Shown in pieces: positions 8,860-18,206 of a stretch of DNA of 64,000 nt (position 1 is its first letter; each line of letters opens with the position of its first letter). The position numbers and the translations under genes were made by a program. This DNA is from Paraburkholderia tagetis. GTDB lineage: Bacteria; Pseudomonadota; Gammaproteobacteria; Burkholderiales; Burkholderiaceae. The notes below the pieces were generated by a model. That model did no database searches, had not been told where the DNA came from, and saw only the letters and a list, made by a program, of their open reading frames with translations. Where the stretch lies: the NCBI RefSeq assembly GCF_022213065.1, contig NZ_JAKLJA010000018.1, forward strand, positions 62,001-126,000, written 5' to 3'.

Positions 8860-10737
8860 TTACGATGTCGTACTCGTTGCTGCGGCGAAATCCAGATCGG
8901 CTGGCGGAACACCGGCAACGGCCGGATGCCCCGTCGCCCGGGCCATTTCCTGCTCATGGCGCATCAAATTCAGGCCGGTATGGACAAGTGCCACATGCGA
9001 GAACGCCTGTGGGAAATTCCCCACAAGCCGGCCCGCGATCGGGTCGTATTCCTCGGCCAGCAGCCCGACGTCGTTGGCGAGCGCGAGCAGCCGCTCGTAC
9101 ATCTTGCGCGCGTCGTCCATACGGCCCTGGAGCGCGAGGTTGTCCACCATCCAGAAGCTGCAGGCGAGGAAGGTGCCTTCGCCGGGCGGCAGACCGTCAT
9201 CGAACTCCGTGGTGCGGTAGCGCATCACGAAGCCTTCGCACATCAGGTCGCGCTCGATGGCCGCGACCGTGCCCGCGATGCGCGGGTCGGACGCGGGCAG
9301 GAAGCCCACGAGCGGGATCAGCAGGAGACTCGCGTCGAGATCGGTGCCGCCGTAGATCTGCGTGAACGAGTTGAGCGAGGTGTTGAAGCTGCGCTCGCAG
9401 ATGGTCGCGTGGATGGTGCCGCGCAGCGCGCGCCAGTGATCGAGCGGGCCCGGCAGGCCGAATTTTTCGGCCGAACGGATGCAGCGGTCGAACGCCACCC
9501 ACGCCATGACCTTCGAGAACGTGAAGTGCTGGCGCCCGCCGCGGGTTTCCCAGATGCCTTCATCGGGCTCGGTCCAGATCTTTTCGAGGTGCTCGAGCAT
9601 CGCGCACTGGATCGACCACGCGGTTTCGTCGGCCTGCAGACCCCCCACGCGCGCGAGGTGCAGTGCGTTCATGACTTCGCCATAGACATCGAGCTGCAAC
9701 TGGCCGACCGCGTTGTTGCCCACGCGCACCGGCTTCGCGCCTTCGTAGCCAGGCAGCCAGTCGAGTTCGAACTCGGGCAGACGGCGCTCGCCGGCGAGGC
9801 CGTACATGATCTGCAACTGCGAGGGCGAGCCCGCCATCACGCGGCCAAGCCACGCGCGCCAGGCGCGCGCCTCGTCGTAGTAGCCGCCGCGCATCATGGC
9901 GAGCAGCGTGATGGTGGCGTCGCGCAGCCAGCAGTAGCGGTAGTCCCAGTTGCGCGTGCCGCCAAGCTGCTCGGGCAGCGAGGTGGTGGGCGCGGCCACG
10001 ATGCCGCCGGTGGGCTCGAAGGCGAGCGCCTTGAGCGTGATGAGCGAGCGGCGGATGGGCTCGGCCCAGCGGCCTTCGATGTTGCCGCGCGCCGACCATT
10101 CCTCCCAGAAGTTCTCGGTGCGCGCGAGCGCCGTGAACGGGTCGCGCGGCGGCGGCAGGCGCAGATGCGAAGCCGCATAGGCCAGCGAGAACGGCACGCG
10201 CTCGCCTTCGCTCACGGCGAATTCGGCGACGGTGCGCATGTTCTCGCCTTGCAGGTCGACGGGCGTGCGTAGCACGACGGTGTCGGGGCCGACTGTCGCC
10301 TTGATGCCGCTTTCGTAGTTCAGGCGGCTCACCCACGGCACGGAAAAGCCGTAATCGAAGCGCAGCACGAATTCGCACTGCATGCGCACGGTGCCGCGCC
10401 GGCCCACCACGAGCCGCACGAGCTCGCTCCAGCCATTGCCGGGCGGCATGAAGTCGATGAGCGTGACGGCGCCTTCGGGCGTTTCGAAATCGGTTTCGAG
10501 AATCAGCGTGTCGCCGCGGTAGCGGCGCGTGGTCTTGATTTCGGCTTTGGAGCCGTCGGCGGGCGGGGCTGGCGTGATGAGCCAGCGGCCGTTTTCCTCG
10601 GTGCCGAGCAGCGCCGCGAAGCACGCGCCAGAGTCGAAGCGCGGCCAGCAGAGCCAGTCGATGGAGCCTTCACGGGACACGAGCGCGGCCGTGTGGCCGT
10701 CGCCGATCATTGCGTAGTCTTCGATGAGTGCGGGCAT
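8860..10737 (-). CDS. glycoside hydrolase family 15 protein (glucoamylase/trehalase-like)
   Basis: A 625-residue soluble GH15 enzyme. The N-terminal beta-sandwich domain begins MPALIEDYAMIGDGHTAAL with WLCWPRFDS; the C-terminal (alpha/alpha)6 barrel holds NWDYRYCWLRDA, the proposed general-acid segment DEGIWETRGG, and the catalytic-base segment GEGTFLACSFWMVDNL. Inverting hydrolases of this cytoplasmic subgroup act on alpha-glucosides, and some actinobacterial members are trehalases; substrate is not decidable here. The ATG at 10737 is preferred over an in-frame TTG at 10746. No signal peptide. It precedes phaZ on the same strand, but a 304-base gap argues against one operon. Confidence 0.9.
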   Translation of the reverse strand: MPALIEDYAMIGDGHTAALVSREGSIDWLCWPRFDSGACFAALLGTEENGRWLITPAPPADGSKAEIKTTRRYRGDTLILETDFETPEGAVTLIDFMPPGNGWSELVRLVVGRRGTVRMQCEFVLRFDYGFSVPWVSRLNYESGIKATVGPDTVVLRTPVDLQGENMRTVAEFAVSEGERVPFSLAYAASHLRLPPPRDPFTALARTENFWEEWSARGNIEGRWAEPIRRSLITLKALAFEPTGGIVAAPTTSLPEQLGGTRNWDYRYCWLRDATITLLAMMRGGYYDEARAWRAWLGRVMAGSPSQLQIMYGLAGERRLPEFELDWLPGYEGAKPVRVGNNAVGQLQLDVYGEVMNALHLARVGGLQADETAWSIQCAMLEHLEKIWTEPDEGIWETRGGRQHFTFSKVMAWVAFDRCIRSAEKFGLPGPLDHWRALRGTIHATICERSFNTSLNSFTQIYGGTDLDASLLLIPLVGFLPASDPRIAGTVAAIERDLMCEGFVMRYRTTEFDDGLPPGEGTFLACSFWMVDNLALQGRMDDARKMYERLLALANDVGLLAEEYDPIAGRLVGNFPQAFSHVALVHTGLNLMRHEQEMARATGHPAVAGVPPADLDFAAATSTTS

Positions 10738-10747
10738 AGTAAGCAAA

Positions 10748-10782
10748 TTGACAGCGTTGCGCTTTTGACAGCGCCTTTGACA
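10748..10782. repeat. three TTGACA hexamers upstream of the GH15 gene
   Basis: TTGACA occurs at 10748-10753, 10765-10770 and 10777-10782 on the plus strand (TGTCAA on the gene strand), the first ending within 16 bases of the GH15 ATG. The surrounding bases also repeat (GCGC TGTCAAA). A regulator site is possible; they are on the wrong strand to be -35 elements for the GH15 gene. Confidence 0.4.
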
Positions 10783-10944
10783 ACATTACGCCTGGAGCGG
10801 ATACGGCACACGCACGCACAAGATTAGTGGCTGCGGGGGGGCTCGCGCAACGCGTTTCGCTGCCTGTCGGGCACAAATGACGGATGCAGGCGGGGCGCAG
10901 GCGTTCTTCGCGCTTTCGCGAAGGCGGACGAAGGCCCGCAAGCA

Positions 10945-11094
10945 TCAAAAGTGCCCGCCCGTGCCGAATAGCCCGAGCAGCCCGATGATGATGAGATACA
11001 GCGCGACGATGTAATTGAGCAGGCGCGGCACCACGAGAATCAGAATGCCGGCGATGAGCGAGGCGAGCGGGCCGATGGCAAGATGGACGTTCAT
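10945..11094 (-). CDS. DUF3096 small membrane protein
   Basis: A 49-residue peptide starting MNVHLAIGPLASLIAGIL and ending LFGTGGHF. Two hydrophobic segments (about residues 6-23 and 27-43), joined by a PRLLNY turn, predict a helical hairpin in the inner membrane. This is the DUF3096 pattern, common in Burkholderiales and function unknown. A GGGAG Shine-Dalgarno lies 7 bases before the ATG (CAAGGGAGTGAACA). It is monocistronic, 207 bases upstream of the GH15 gene. It is short enough to be missed by default gene callers. Confidence 0.85.
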   Translation of the reverse strand: MNVHLAIGPLASLIAGILILVVPRLLNYIVALYLIIIGLLGLFGTGGHF

Positions 11095-11298
11095 TGTTCA
11101 CTCCCTTGGGGTAGCAACGCCGGCGCTGGCGCATGCGCGCGCAACGCCCGGCTACATGCAACCTCTCTTATACTGGGCCGCAAACCCTCATAACTTTGGT
11201 GCCGGCGCGTTGGCGTTCGCGCAACGCTCGCTCGCATCGACGCGCGCCGCTGCGCGTTGCCGATCCGCTCCAGCTTCGAGAAGAAAAAGGAGGTCGAC

Positions 11299-12609
11299 AT
11301 GTTTCAGGCCCGTTCCGCCGCAATCGTCATGCCCGTGCCTATGCATCGGCACCCGGGTTTTCGTCGGCACGATCGTCATCATCCGTCGCACACGAAAAAG
11401 CGCGGGCTCCTCCATCAGATCATCAAGGGTATCGCCATCATGGCTTCAGTCGCCGCTACCCAGGCGTCCGCTCAAACCAGCGCGGGGACTGCGCCCGCAG
11501 CCACGGCGGCCAATGGCGTGTACGACCTGATCGTCGGCACTTATACCGGCGGCAAGAGCGAGGGCCTCTACGTCTATCGCTTCGATTCGAAGACCGGCGA
11601 CGCCCAGCAGGTGAGCGTCGCGAAGACGGTGAATCCGTCGTATCTCGTGGTGAGCAAGGACAAGCGCTTCGTCTACGCCGTGAACGAGCTGCCCGGCGAC
11701 AACGGGCCCGCGAGCCTGCGCGGCGACGTGAGCGCGTTCGGCTTCGACGCCGCGAGCGGCCAGCTCACGTTTCTCGACAAAGTCTCCGCGCAGGGCAACG
11801 ACCCCTGCTATCTGAGCCTCTCGCCCGATGGACGTTATCTCCTCGTCGCCAACTACTCGGTTGCGGCGGACCCCGGCGGCAGCTTCGCGGTGCTGCCCGT
11901 CGAGCAGGACGGCAAGCTGGGGGCATCGGTGCTCACCGTGCACCACGAGGGCGGTGGGCCGGTGAAGGGACGTCAGGACAACGCGCACGTGCATTCCACG
12001 GTGTTCTCGCCGGACGGGCATTACCTCTTCGCCCAGGATCTCGGCACCGACAAGCTCTGGAGTTACCGCTACACGCCGGACGGCAGCCGCGGTCTCGTGA
12101 GCCCGGCCGAGTGGCGCTACACCGACGTGAAGGCCGGCTCGGGGCCACGCCACCTCATCTTCGGTAATGACGGCCGCTTCGCGTACCTCACGAGCGAGCT
12201 CACCGCCACGGTGAGCGTGTTCGCTTACCACGACGGACGCCTGACGCTCGAGCAAGTCGAGAAGCTGGCGCAGCCGGGCTTCAAGGGCGCGCAGGGCGCG
12301 GCGGCGCTGCATCTTTCGCCGGATGGCAAGTTCCTGTACGTCTCGAATCGCGGCGATGCCAACGATATCTCGATCTTTGCCGTCGACGCGCACTCCGGCA
12401 AGCTCAAGCGCGTGGGCCGTCAGTCGAGCCTCGGCAAATCGCCGCGCGAGTTTGCGATCGATCCGAGCGGCCAGTGGCTCATCGTCGGCAATCAGAACAG
12501 CGACACGGCCTATGTGTTTCGCCGCGATCAGGAGACGGGCCTGCTCGAGCCGAATCCGAAGCGGATCGATATCGGCTCCCCGGTGGACTTCAAGTTCGTC
12601 GCGCCGTAA
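11299..12609 (+). CDS. lactonase-family beta-propeller protein, exported
   Basis: A 436-residue protein of the 6-phosphogluconolactonase-like (Lactonase, PF10282) seven-bladed propeller family, with repeated blade motifs such as LSPDGRYLLVANY, FSPDGHYLFAQDL and LSPDGKFLYVSNRG. An AGGAGG Shine-Dalgarno 6-7 bases before the ATG at 11299 fixes the start. The hydrophobic stretch QIIKGIAIMASVAATQASAQ looks like a signal peptide core, but it is preceded by about 40 residues rich in His and Arg (HRHPGFRRHDRHHPSH), unusually long for an n-region. True 6-phosphogluconolactonase activity is cytoplasmic, so an exported member more likely acts on another lactone or is structural. Confidence 0.8.
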   Translation: MFQARSAAIVMPVPMHRHPGFRRHDRHHPSHTKKRGLLHQIIKGIAIMASVAATQASAQTSAGTAPAATAANGVYDLIVGTYTGGKSEGLYVYRFDSKTGDAQQVSVAKTVNPSYLVVSKDKRFVYAVNELPGDNGPASLRGDVSAFGFDAASGQLTFLDKVSAQGNDPCYLSLSPDGRYLLVANYSVAADPGGSFAVLPVEQDGKLGASVLTVHHEGGGPVKGRQDNAHVHSTVFSPDGHYLFAQDLGTDKLWSYRYTPDGSRGLVSPAEWRYTDVKAGSGPRHLIFGNDGRFAYLTSELTATVSVFAYHDGRLTLEQVEKLAQPGFKGAQGAAALHLSPDGKFLYVSNRGDANDISIFAVDAHSGKLKRVGRQSSLGKSPREFAIDPSGQWLIVGNQNSDTAYVFRRDQETGLLEPNPKRIDIGSPVDFKFVAP

Positions 12610-12670
12610 GCGGGGAGGCCGCGCTACGCGTTCCGGGCGCGGTCTGCGCATGAGTCGGACGGGCGAAAGA

Positions 12671-12707
12671 AAAGCGCCGCGACGAAAGAGATCCGGCGCG
12701 GCGCTTT
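12671..12707. terminator. rho-independent terminator between lactonase and ftsK
   Basis: An 11-bp stem (AAAGCGCCGCG paired with CGCGGCGCTTT) with a 15-base loop between convergent genes. Confidence 0.8.
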
Positions 12708-12775
12708 GCGTTGTGCGAGTCATGCGACTCCGTGCAGCTATGTGCGAGAGTGTGCGGCTGTATGAGCGGCGAGGC

Positions 12776-15700
12776 TTACTCCTGCTGGCCTCCCGGCACG
12801 AGCACCTCGCGGCTGCCGTTGATGCCCATCGGCGAGACGAGGCCTGCGGCTTCCATCTGCTCGACGAGTCGCGCGGCGCGGTTATAGCCGATGCGCAATT
12901 GCCGCTGCACCGACGAGATCGACGCGCGCCGCGTGCGCACGACGAACGCGACGGCTTCGTCGTAGAGCGGATCGGCTTCCGCGTCGGGCGATTCGCCGAA
13001 GAGGTCCTGCGGCGCGCCTTCGCTGGCCGGGCCCTCGAGAATGCCCTCGACGTATTCCGGCTCGCCGAATTGCTTCAGATACTCGACCACGGCATGCACT
13101 TCCTCGTCGGCGACGAACGCGCCATGCACGCGCTGCGGATAGCCCGTGCCCGGCGGCAGGAACAGCATGTCGCCCTGGCCGAGCAGCGATTCGGCGCCCA
13201 TCTGGTCGAGAATCGTGCGCGAGTCGATCTTCGAGGACACCTGGAACGCCACGCGCGTCGGAATGTTCGCCTTGATGAGACCCGTGATGACATCCACTGA
13301 AGGCCGCTGCGTCGCGAGGATCAGGTGGATGCCGGCGGCGCGCGCCTTCTGCGCGAGACGCGCGATGAGCTCTTCGATCTTCTTGCCCGCGACCATCATG
13401 AGGTCGGCGAGCTCGTCGATCACCACGACGATCATGGGCAGCGGCGAGAGCGGCTCGGGCGCTTCGGGCGTGAGCGAGAACGGGTTGCCGATCTTCTTCT
13501 CGCGCGCTTCGGCGTCGCGGATCTTCTGGTTGAAGCCCGCAAGATTGCGCACGCCCACGGCCGACATCAGCCGGTAGCGCTTCTCCATCTCGCCCACGCA
13601 CCAGTTCAGCGCGTTGGCGGCGAGCTTCATGTCGGTGACCACGGGCGCGAGCAGATGCGGAATGCCCTCGTACACGGAGAGTTCGAGCATCTTCGGGTCG
13701 ATCATGATGAGCCGCACGTCCTCGGGCGTGGCCTTGTAGAGGAGCGAGAGGATCATCGCGTTGATCGCCACCGACTTGCCCGAGCCGGTCGTGCCCGCGA
13801 CGAGCATGTGCGGCGCCTTGGCGAGGTCCGTGACGATCGGATGGCCGACGATGTCCTTGCCCATCGCGATCGTGAGCTTCGATTGCGAGCGATGGTAGGG
13901 CGCCGATTCGAGAATCTCCGAAAGACGGATCATCTGACGGCGCGCGTTCGGCAATTCGAGGCCCATGCAGGTCTTGCCGGGGATCGTCTCGACCACGCGG
14001 ATCGACGTGAGGCCGAGGCCGCGCGAAAGATCCTTCATCAGGCCGACGATCTGGCTGCCGCGCACGCCGAGCGCGGGCTCGACTTCGAAGCGCGTGATGA
14101 CCGGGCCCGCCGAAGCGCCGACCACGGTGACGGGCACCTTGAATTCCTGCAGGCGCTGCTCGATCAACTGGCTCGTTTCGGCGAGCTTTTGCTCGGAGAC
14201 CGGCTCGATTTCGGACGAGGCGCGTTCGAGCAGGTCGAGGCCGGGCAGTTCGACCGCCGATGCGCTCAGCGGCTGGAACTCGAACGAGGTCGGCGCATGG
14301 CCGCGCACGGGTTGGCGCGATGCCTCGGGCTGGGGTGCGGGCGGCGTGGCGGGTGTGCCGTCTGTTATGCCGTCGCTTTGGGCTGCGGTGGCGGCGGGCG
14401 GTTGTGGGGTGGGCGCGACCGTTTGTGACGATGCCCACGGTGCAATGTTGGCGTAGCCGCCTGTTGCAACCGGGGCGTGCGATGTGGTCGCGGCGGCTTC
14501 GTGCGCGGTGGTTGGCGCGGCCGCGAACGAGGCCGGCGCGGGCAGAGTCGGAGCCGCCACGGGCGAGGCCGGCGCGGGCAGAGTTGGGGCCGCCACGGGC
14601 GAGGCCGGCACGGGCAGAGTCGGAGCCGCCACAGGCGAGTGGGGCGCGAAGCTTGCAGGCGCAACGGGCGTCGGCTCCATGACGTTGGGTGCCGCGTTCG
14701 GCACGGTGCCTGGCACCGTGCTCGGCATGGCAGCCAGGAACGAGGGCACTTCAACGACCGGCGCCGGCGCGAACGTGCTGAACGGCGTCGCGGGTGTCGA
14801 GGCGTGCTCGCCGATCGGAGCAGCGTCGGGCTGCGCGGCGCTTACGGGTGAGGCTTCTGCGAACGCGCTGCTGCTTGCCGGTGTGGACGGGACGGCGTGC
14901 AATGGGCCGGTCGCAACGCGCGGGAAGCGGATGACGTTTTCGGCGCTTTCCGGTTCGGGCGCATCGACCGTTGCCCTTTGCGCTGCTTCCGAGGGCGCTG
15001 CTTCCGGCATCGGCGCTGCTTCGGGCATCGGCGGCTCATGTGTCGCGTCGGCGTCGTCGTTCTGTTGGGGCGGCACGGGCAACGACGGAGCGGCACGAGT
15101 CGCGGCAATGCCGTCAGGCGGCGTGAGTCCAACCACAGGCGCAGGAGCCGATGGCTCCTGCGTCGCGGCGGCTACGTCCGGTGTCGCACTCGCCGATTCG
15201 GCTGCGTCGGGCTCGTCGTCGAGCATGATCCATGGCATGCCTTGATCGAAGGTCGGCCAGTGGATGGGCGTATGCGCAGGCGGCTCCGCGTGCGGCATCG
15301 CGGCGGGCGGCGCGACCGTTGCCGAAGGCGCGGCAGGCTCGATGGCCGCAGCCGTTACGTCGGTTGCGTTGTCTGCGCCGGCCGTCTCGGTTGAGCCGGG
15401 CGCCGTGGATGTCGGTGCCGGTGCGACGGATGCGGGCGGCGTGTCCTCTTCCTCTTCTTGCACATCAATGAGGAACGAGGGCAGGGCGGTCGGGCTCGAT
15501 GTGTCGTCGACATAAGTCCACGGCGCCACGGATTCGGGGGCGGCGAGCGGCGTAACCGGCGTTATCGGCGTTATCGGCGCGGCTGGCGGAACGGGCGCGA
15601 AGACCGATTCAGCCTGTTGCGCCAGATGCGATGAATCCGGCGATGCGTCGTTATGCACGTCGTTGTGCACGTTGTTCGGCACATTTGGCACATTCGGCAC

Positions 15701-17812
15701 GCTCGCGGGTTCTTGCGCGAATTCGGCCGATGCGTCGTCCGAAGGCGCGGCAGACGCCACGCCGGAGCCCGCGCCTGATGCATTTCCTGCCGCATTTGCC
15801 GGGACCGCTTCATCGAGCGCTGCCGTCTCGGGCGGTCGAGCAGCCTGCGGCGCTGCGAGCGGAGACCCCGCATGCGCCACGTGGGTAACGCTCGCGTCGC
15901 CGGGCGTGGCGGCGGCGCTTCCAGCCGCGCTTCCCTCTGCGCGCGGTTCGGTTTGCGCAACGGTCTGATCCAGGCTGTTGCGGCGCGCGAGACTCGCGCC
16001 CGCGAGCGTCGTCCAGCGGGCGGCGTTTTCCTCGATCGAGCGCAGCGTTTCGAGCACACCTGTCGAGAGAGGCGCTTGCGGCGCGGATGCCGAGCCTTGT
16101 GTCGGACGGGAATAGGCAGGCGCGACCTGGCCGGCTCCGGGGAGCGGTGCCGTTGCCGATGCACCGAACTGGGATCCGGACCCCTGGCGTGTTGGGCCAG
16201 GCGCATTCTTCGCCGGCCAGACGAACGGACGCTGCGGCTTTTGCTGGCGCGTTTGCGGCGCGGCTGCGGCCGCTGCGCGCGCGGCGGTGCTGCCCGCAAC
16301 GGGCGGCGGAGCGCTGCGGCGCGCGGGGGCCGGTTGCGCAAAAGGCGATACCAGCGGATCGAGCGGCGCCGAGAGGCCACGCGGCGTGACGGCGGCCGTC
16401 GACGCAAGCGTGGCCGCGTGCACGGCGGAGGCCGCCACCGGACGTGCTCCTGGCGCGCTCATCTGCGAAATCGAGGGAGAGGGCGAGGATGTCAGCGGGG
16501 ACGATAGCGGAGCGGCCGTGGAAGACGCTGCCGCGCGTACCGGCGAGGCGCGCCACGGCGTCTGGCTGCCGCTCGCGCCGGCAAGCGCAGCGCCGCCCAA
16601 CGTCGTGCTGCCGGACGCTCCAGCCGTGCCGGCCGCCGCGCCACCGATGCCACCGATGCCACTAGTGCCGGCCATTGCCTGGCGGCGGGCGTCGGCGGGG
16701 AAGCTGGTCGACGGGGCGGGCTGCGGCATGCCCTGCGCGCTCGCAGCCGGGCTGCGTCGCGCGTCGACCGACGTGCTGGTGCGCGGCGCGCCGGCCATCG
16801 ACGGCTGTGACGCGCCGTTCACGCCTGCGGACGGATTGCGCCAGGCATCGGCCGGCGCCGTGTTGGGTTGATGTGCCGAGCCATGCGCGGCGGGCATCGG
16901 AGTGCGCCCGGCCGCCTGGCCTTCGCGCAGCCAGCCGGCCGGGGCGGTCGGCTCGGTGCGCGCCCACGCGGCAGCGGGGCTCGGCTCCGGCGATGCGAAA
17001 TCCGGCTCGGTGCGCCACGGCGAGGCGCCACTGCGCGTCCCGCCATTCGCAGCGTATGCGTCATCCGTGCCCTGCGCCGCGGCGCTCGCGCTTGCCGCAC
17101 CGGTCGCACCCGCCTTGGCGGCATTCGCCGCGCGCTTGCCCGGCATCTGCGGACGCCATACGGTTGGCCGCTTGCGGCGCGTGCCGTCGAGCGGGTCGGC
17201 AGTGCCGCCGCCCGCGCCGACGCTCGGCCCCGTGCCCGAGGCGAGACCGCCTCCGAGCCCCAGGTTGCTACCCAAGCCACTCGCCAGCTTGCCGAGGCTT
17301 CCCAGGCTGCCAAGGCCGCTTAGGCTGCTTAGGCCATTCTTGCCGCTTTGGCCCGAACGCGTCGCGCCTTGCGATTGCGCGGCGTCCTGTCTGGACGCGC
17401 GGCGGCTCGGGCGCTCGTCGTCATCATTGTTGCTCGACGGACGGATATTGAGCCCCAGGCCGAGCGAGACGTCGGCCCAGGCAAAGAAGTCGCGCCAGCG
17501 GAAATCGATGAGCCAGGGAAGGCTTACGAAGAGCAGCGCCGCCATTGCGAGCGGCGCGGCGGTGTGCCCGATCAGCTTGCCGAGCCCGCCCGCGAGCGCG
17601 TGCCCGAGCGCATCGAAGCCGTCGATGTTCAGAAGCGAGGCCTCGAGCGTGCAACTCGCCAGCAACACGCAGACAAAGCCGAGCCAGAGCCGGATCGTGC
17701 CGGGCCCGCGCAAGCCCGCGCCGCCGGGGAGCACCGACTTCACGAGACGCCAGAGCAGAGGGATGAACCAGACGGCCGATAAGCCGAACCAGCCAGGGAC
17801 TACCGTGTGCAT
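12776..17812 (-). CDS. ftsK: FtsK/SpoIIIE-family DNA translocase with very long linker
   Basis: About 1,678 residues. Three to four hydrophobic segments in the first 130 residues anchor it in the inner membrane. A linker of roughly 1,050 residues (about 140-1190), dominated by Ala, Pro, Ser and Thr, includes three copies of a 12-residue repeat. The motor follows: beta domain from about 1190, Walker A GTTGSGKS near 1340, Walker B MIVVVIDELADL near 1465. A C-terminal gamma winged helix (DPLYDEAVAFVV...RQLRIGYNRAARLVEQME, about 1610-1675) should read KOPS sites. FtsK pumps chromosome dimers to dif for XerCD resolution at the septum. The ATG at 17812 is used; an in-frame TTG sits 12 bases upstream. 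Confidence 0.9.
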   Translation of the reverse strand: MHTVVPGWFGLSAVWFIPLLWRLVKSVLPGGAGLRGPGTIRLWLGFVCVLLASCTLEASLLNIDGFDALGHALAGGLGKLIGHTAAPLAMAALLFVSLPWLIDFRWRDFFAWADVSLGLGLNIRPSSNNDDDERPSRRASRQDAAQSQGATRSGQSGKNGLSSLSGLGSLGSLGKLASGLGSNLGLGGGLASGTGPSVGAGGGTADPLDGTRRKRPTVWRPQMPGKRAANAAKAGATGAASASAAAQGTDDAYAANGGTRSGASPWRTEPDFASPEPSPAAAWARTEPTAPAGWLREGQAAGRTPMPAAHGSAHQPNTAPADAWRNPSAGVNGASQPSMAGAPRTSTSVDARRSPAASAQGMPQPAPSTSFPADARRQAMAGTSGIGGIGGAAAGTAGASGSTTLGGAALAGASGSQTPWRASPVRAAASSTAAPLSSPLTSSPSPSISQMSAPGARPVAASAVHAATLASTAAVTPRGLSAPLDPLVSPFAQPAPARRSAPPPVAGSTAARAAAAAAPQTRQQKPQRPFVWPAKNAPGPTRQGSGSQFGASATAPLPGAGQVAPAYSRPTQGSASAPQAPLSTGVLETLRSIEENAARWTTLAGASLARRNSLDQTVAQTEPRAEGSAAGSAAATPGDASVTHVAHAGSPLAAPQAARPPETAALDEAVPANAAGNASGAGSGVASAAPSDDASAEFAQEPASVPNVPNVPNNVHNDVHNDASPDSSHLAQQAESVFAPVPPAAPITPITPVTPLAAPESVAPWTYVDDTSSPTALPSFLIDVQEEEEDTPPASVAPAPTSTAPGSTETAGADNATDVTAAAIEPAAPSATVAPPAAMPHAEPPAHTPIHWPTFDQGMPWIMLDDEPDAAESASATPDVAAATQEPSAPAPVVGLTPPDGIAATRAAPSLPVPPQQNDDADATHEPPMPEAAPMPEAAPSEAAQRATVDAPEPESAENVIRFPRVATGPLHAVPSTPASSSAFAEASPVSAAQPDAAPIGEHASTPATPFSTFAPAPVVEVPSFLAAMPSTVPGTVPNAAPNVMEPTPVAPASFAPHSPVAAPTLPVPASPVAAPTLPAPASPVAAPTLPAPASFAAAPTTAHEAAATTSHAPVATGGYANIAPWASSQTVAPTPQPPAATAAQSDGITDGTPATPPAPQPEASRQPVRGHAPTSFEFQPLSASAVELPGLDLLERASSEIEPVSEQKLAETSQLIEQRLQEFKVPVTVVGASAGPVITRFEVEPALGVRGSQIVGLMKDLSRGLGLTSIRVVETIPGKTCMGLELPNARRQMIRLSEILESAPYHRSQSKLTIAMGKDIVGHPIVTDLAKAPHMLVAGTTGSGKSVAINAMILSLLYKATPEDVRLIMIDPKMLELSVYEGIPHLLAPVVTDMKLAANALNWCVGEMEKRYRLMSAVGVRNLAGFNQKIRDAEAREKKIGNPFSLTPEAPEPLSPLPMIVVVIDELADLMMVAGKKIEELIARLAQKARAAGIHLILATQRPSVDVITGLIKANIPTRVAFQVSSKIDSRTILDQMGAESLLGQGDMLFLPPGTGYPQRVHGAFVADEEVHAVVEYLKQFGEPEYVEGILEGPASEGAPQDLFGESPDAEADPLYDEAVAFVVRTRRASISSVQRQLRIGYNRAARLVEQMEAAGLVSPMGINGSREVLVPGGQQE
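14529..14636. repeat. 36-bp tandem repeat inside ftsK
   Basis: Three head-to-tail 36-bp units (14529-14564, 14565-14600, 14601-14636) with a few base differences. They encode a 12-residue Ala/Pro repeat of the VAAPTLPAPASP type in the linker. Confidence 0.95.
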
Positions 17813-18206
17813 GCCAGAGATCAACGATTAAAAGATGTGCAACGTGTCGAGTGTAACCGCCAGGCCCAGGCGCACGGCAATGCGCGTTGCCGCGCCGCAA
17901 CCGGCTTGATCGTGCCGGTGCGAGGCAGACATGCAGCAAACGTGCGGCAATCCAGGCGGGCAGGGCCGCAAACAGCGCAGGCCCTGGCGGAGCAAAGCGC
18001 GGAAAAAAGCGCGGGAAACTTCGCAAGACCCGGCGCGGGACTCAGCGGGAATAAGGCCGTGCCGGCCCGGGCCGCAGGTCCGTGCATCAGCCCGTGTACC
18101 AGGCTGCGCACCAGGCAATGCACCAGGCAATGCACCAGACGCATGGCGGTACGCCAAAAAAAGAGCCGCGCCATACGAGGGCGCGGCTGCCGGATGGCAT
18201 GACGCC
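17813..18206. other. intergenic region between META lipoprotein gene and ftsK
   Basis: 394 bases with no supported gene. It contains a degenerate 12-bp tandem array of about five units (18084-18144; consensus GCACCAGGCAAT, two units exact at 18108-18131) and, next to the lipoprotein gene, a terminator. The ftsK promoter must lie here; no clear hexamers were identified. Confidence 0.5.
18156..18188 (-). terminator. rho-independent terminator of the META lipoprotein gene
   Basis: On the minus strand AGCCGCGCC and its complement form a 9-bp stem (18180-18188 with 18164-18172), followed by a T7 run. It sits 19 bases after the lipoprotein stop codon. Confidence 0.85.
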
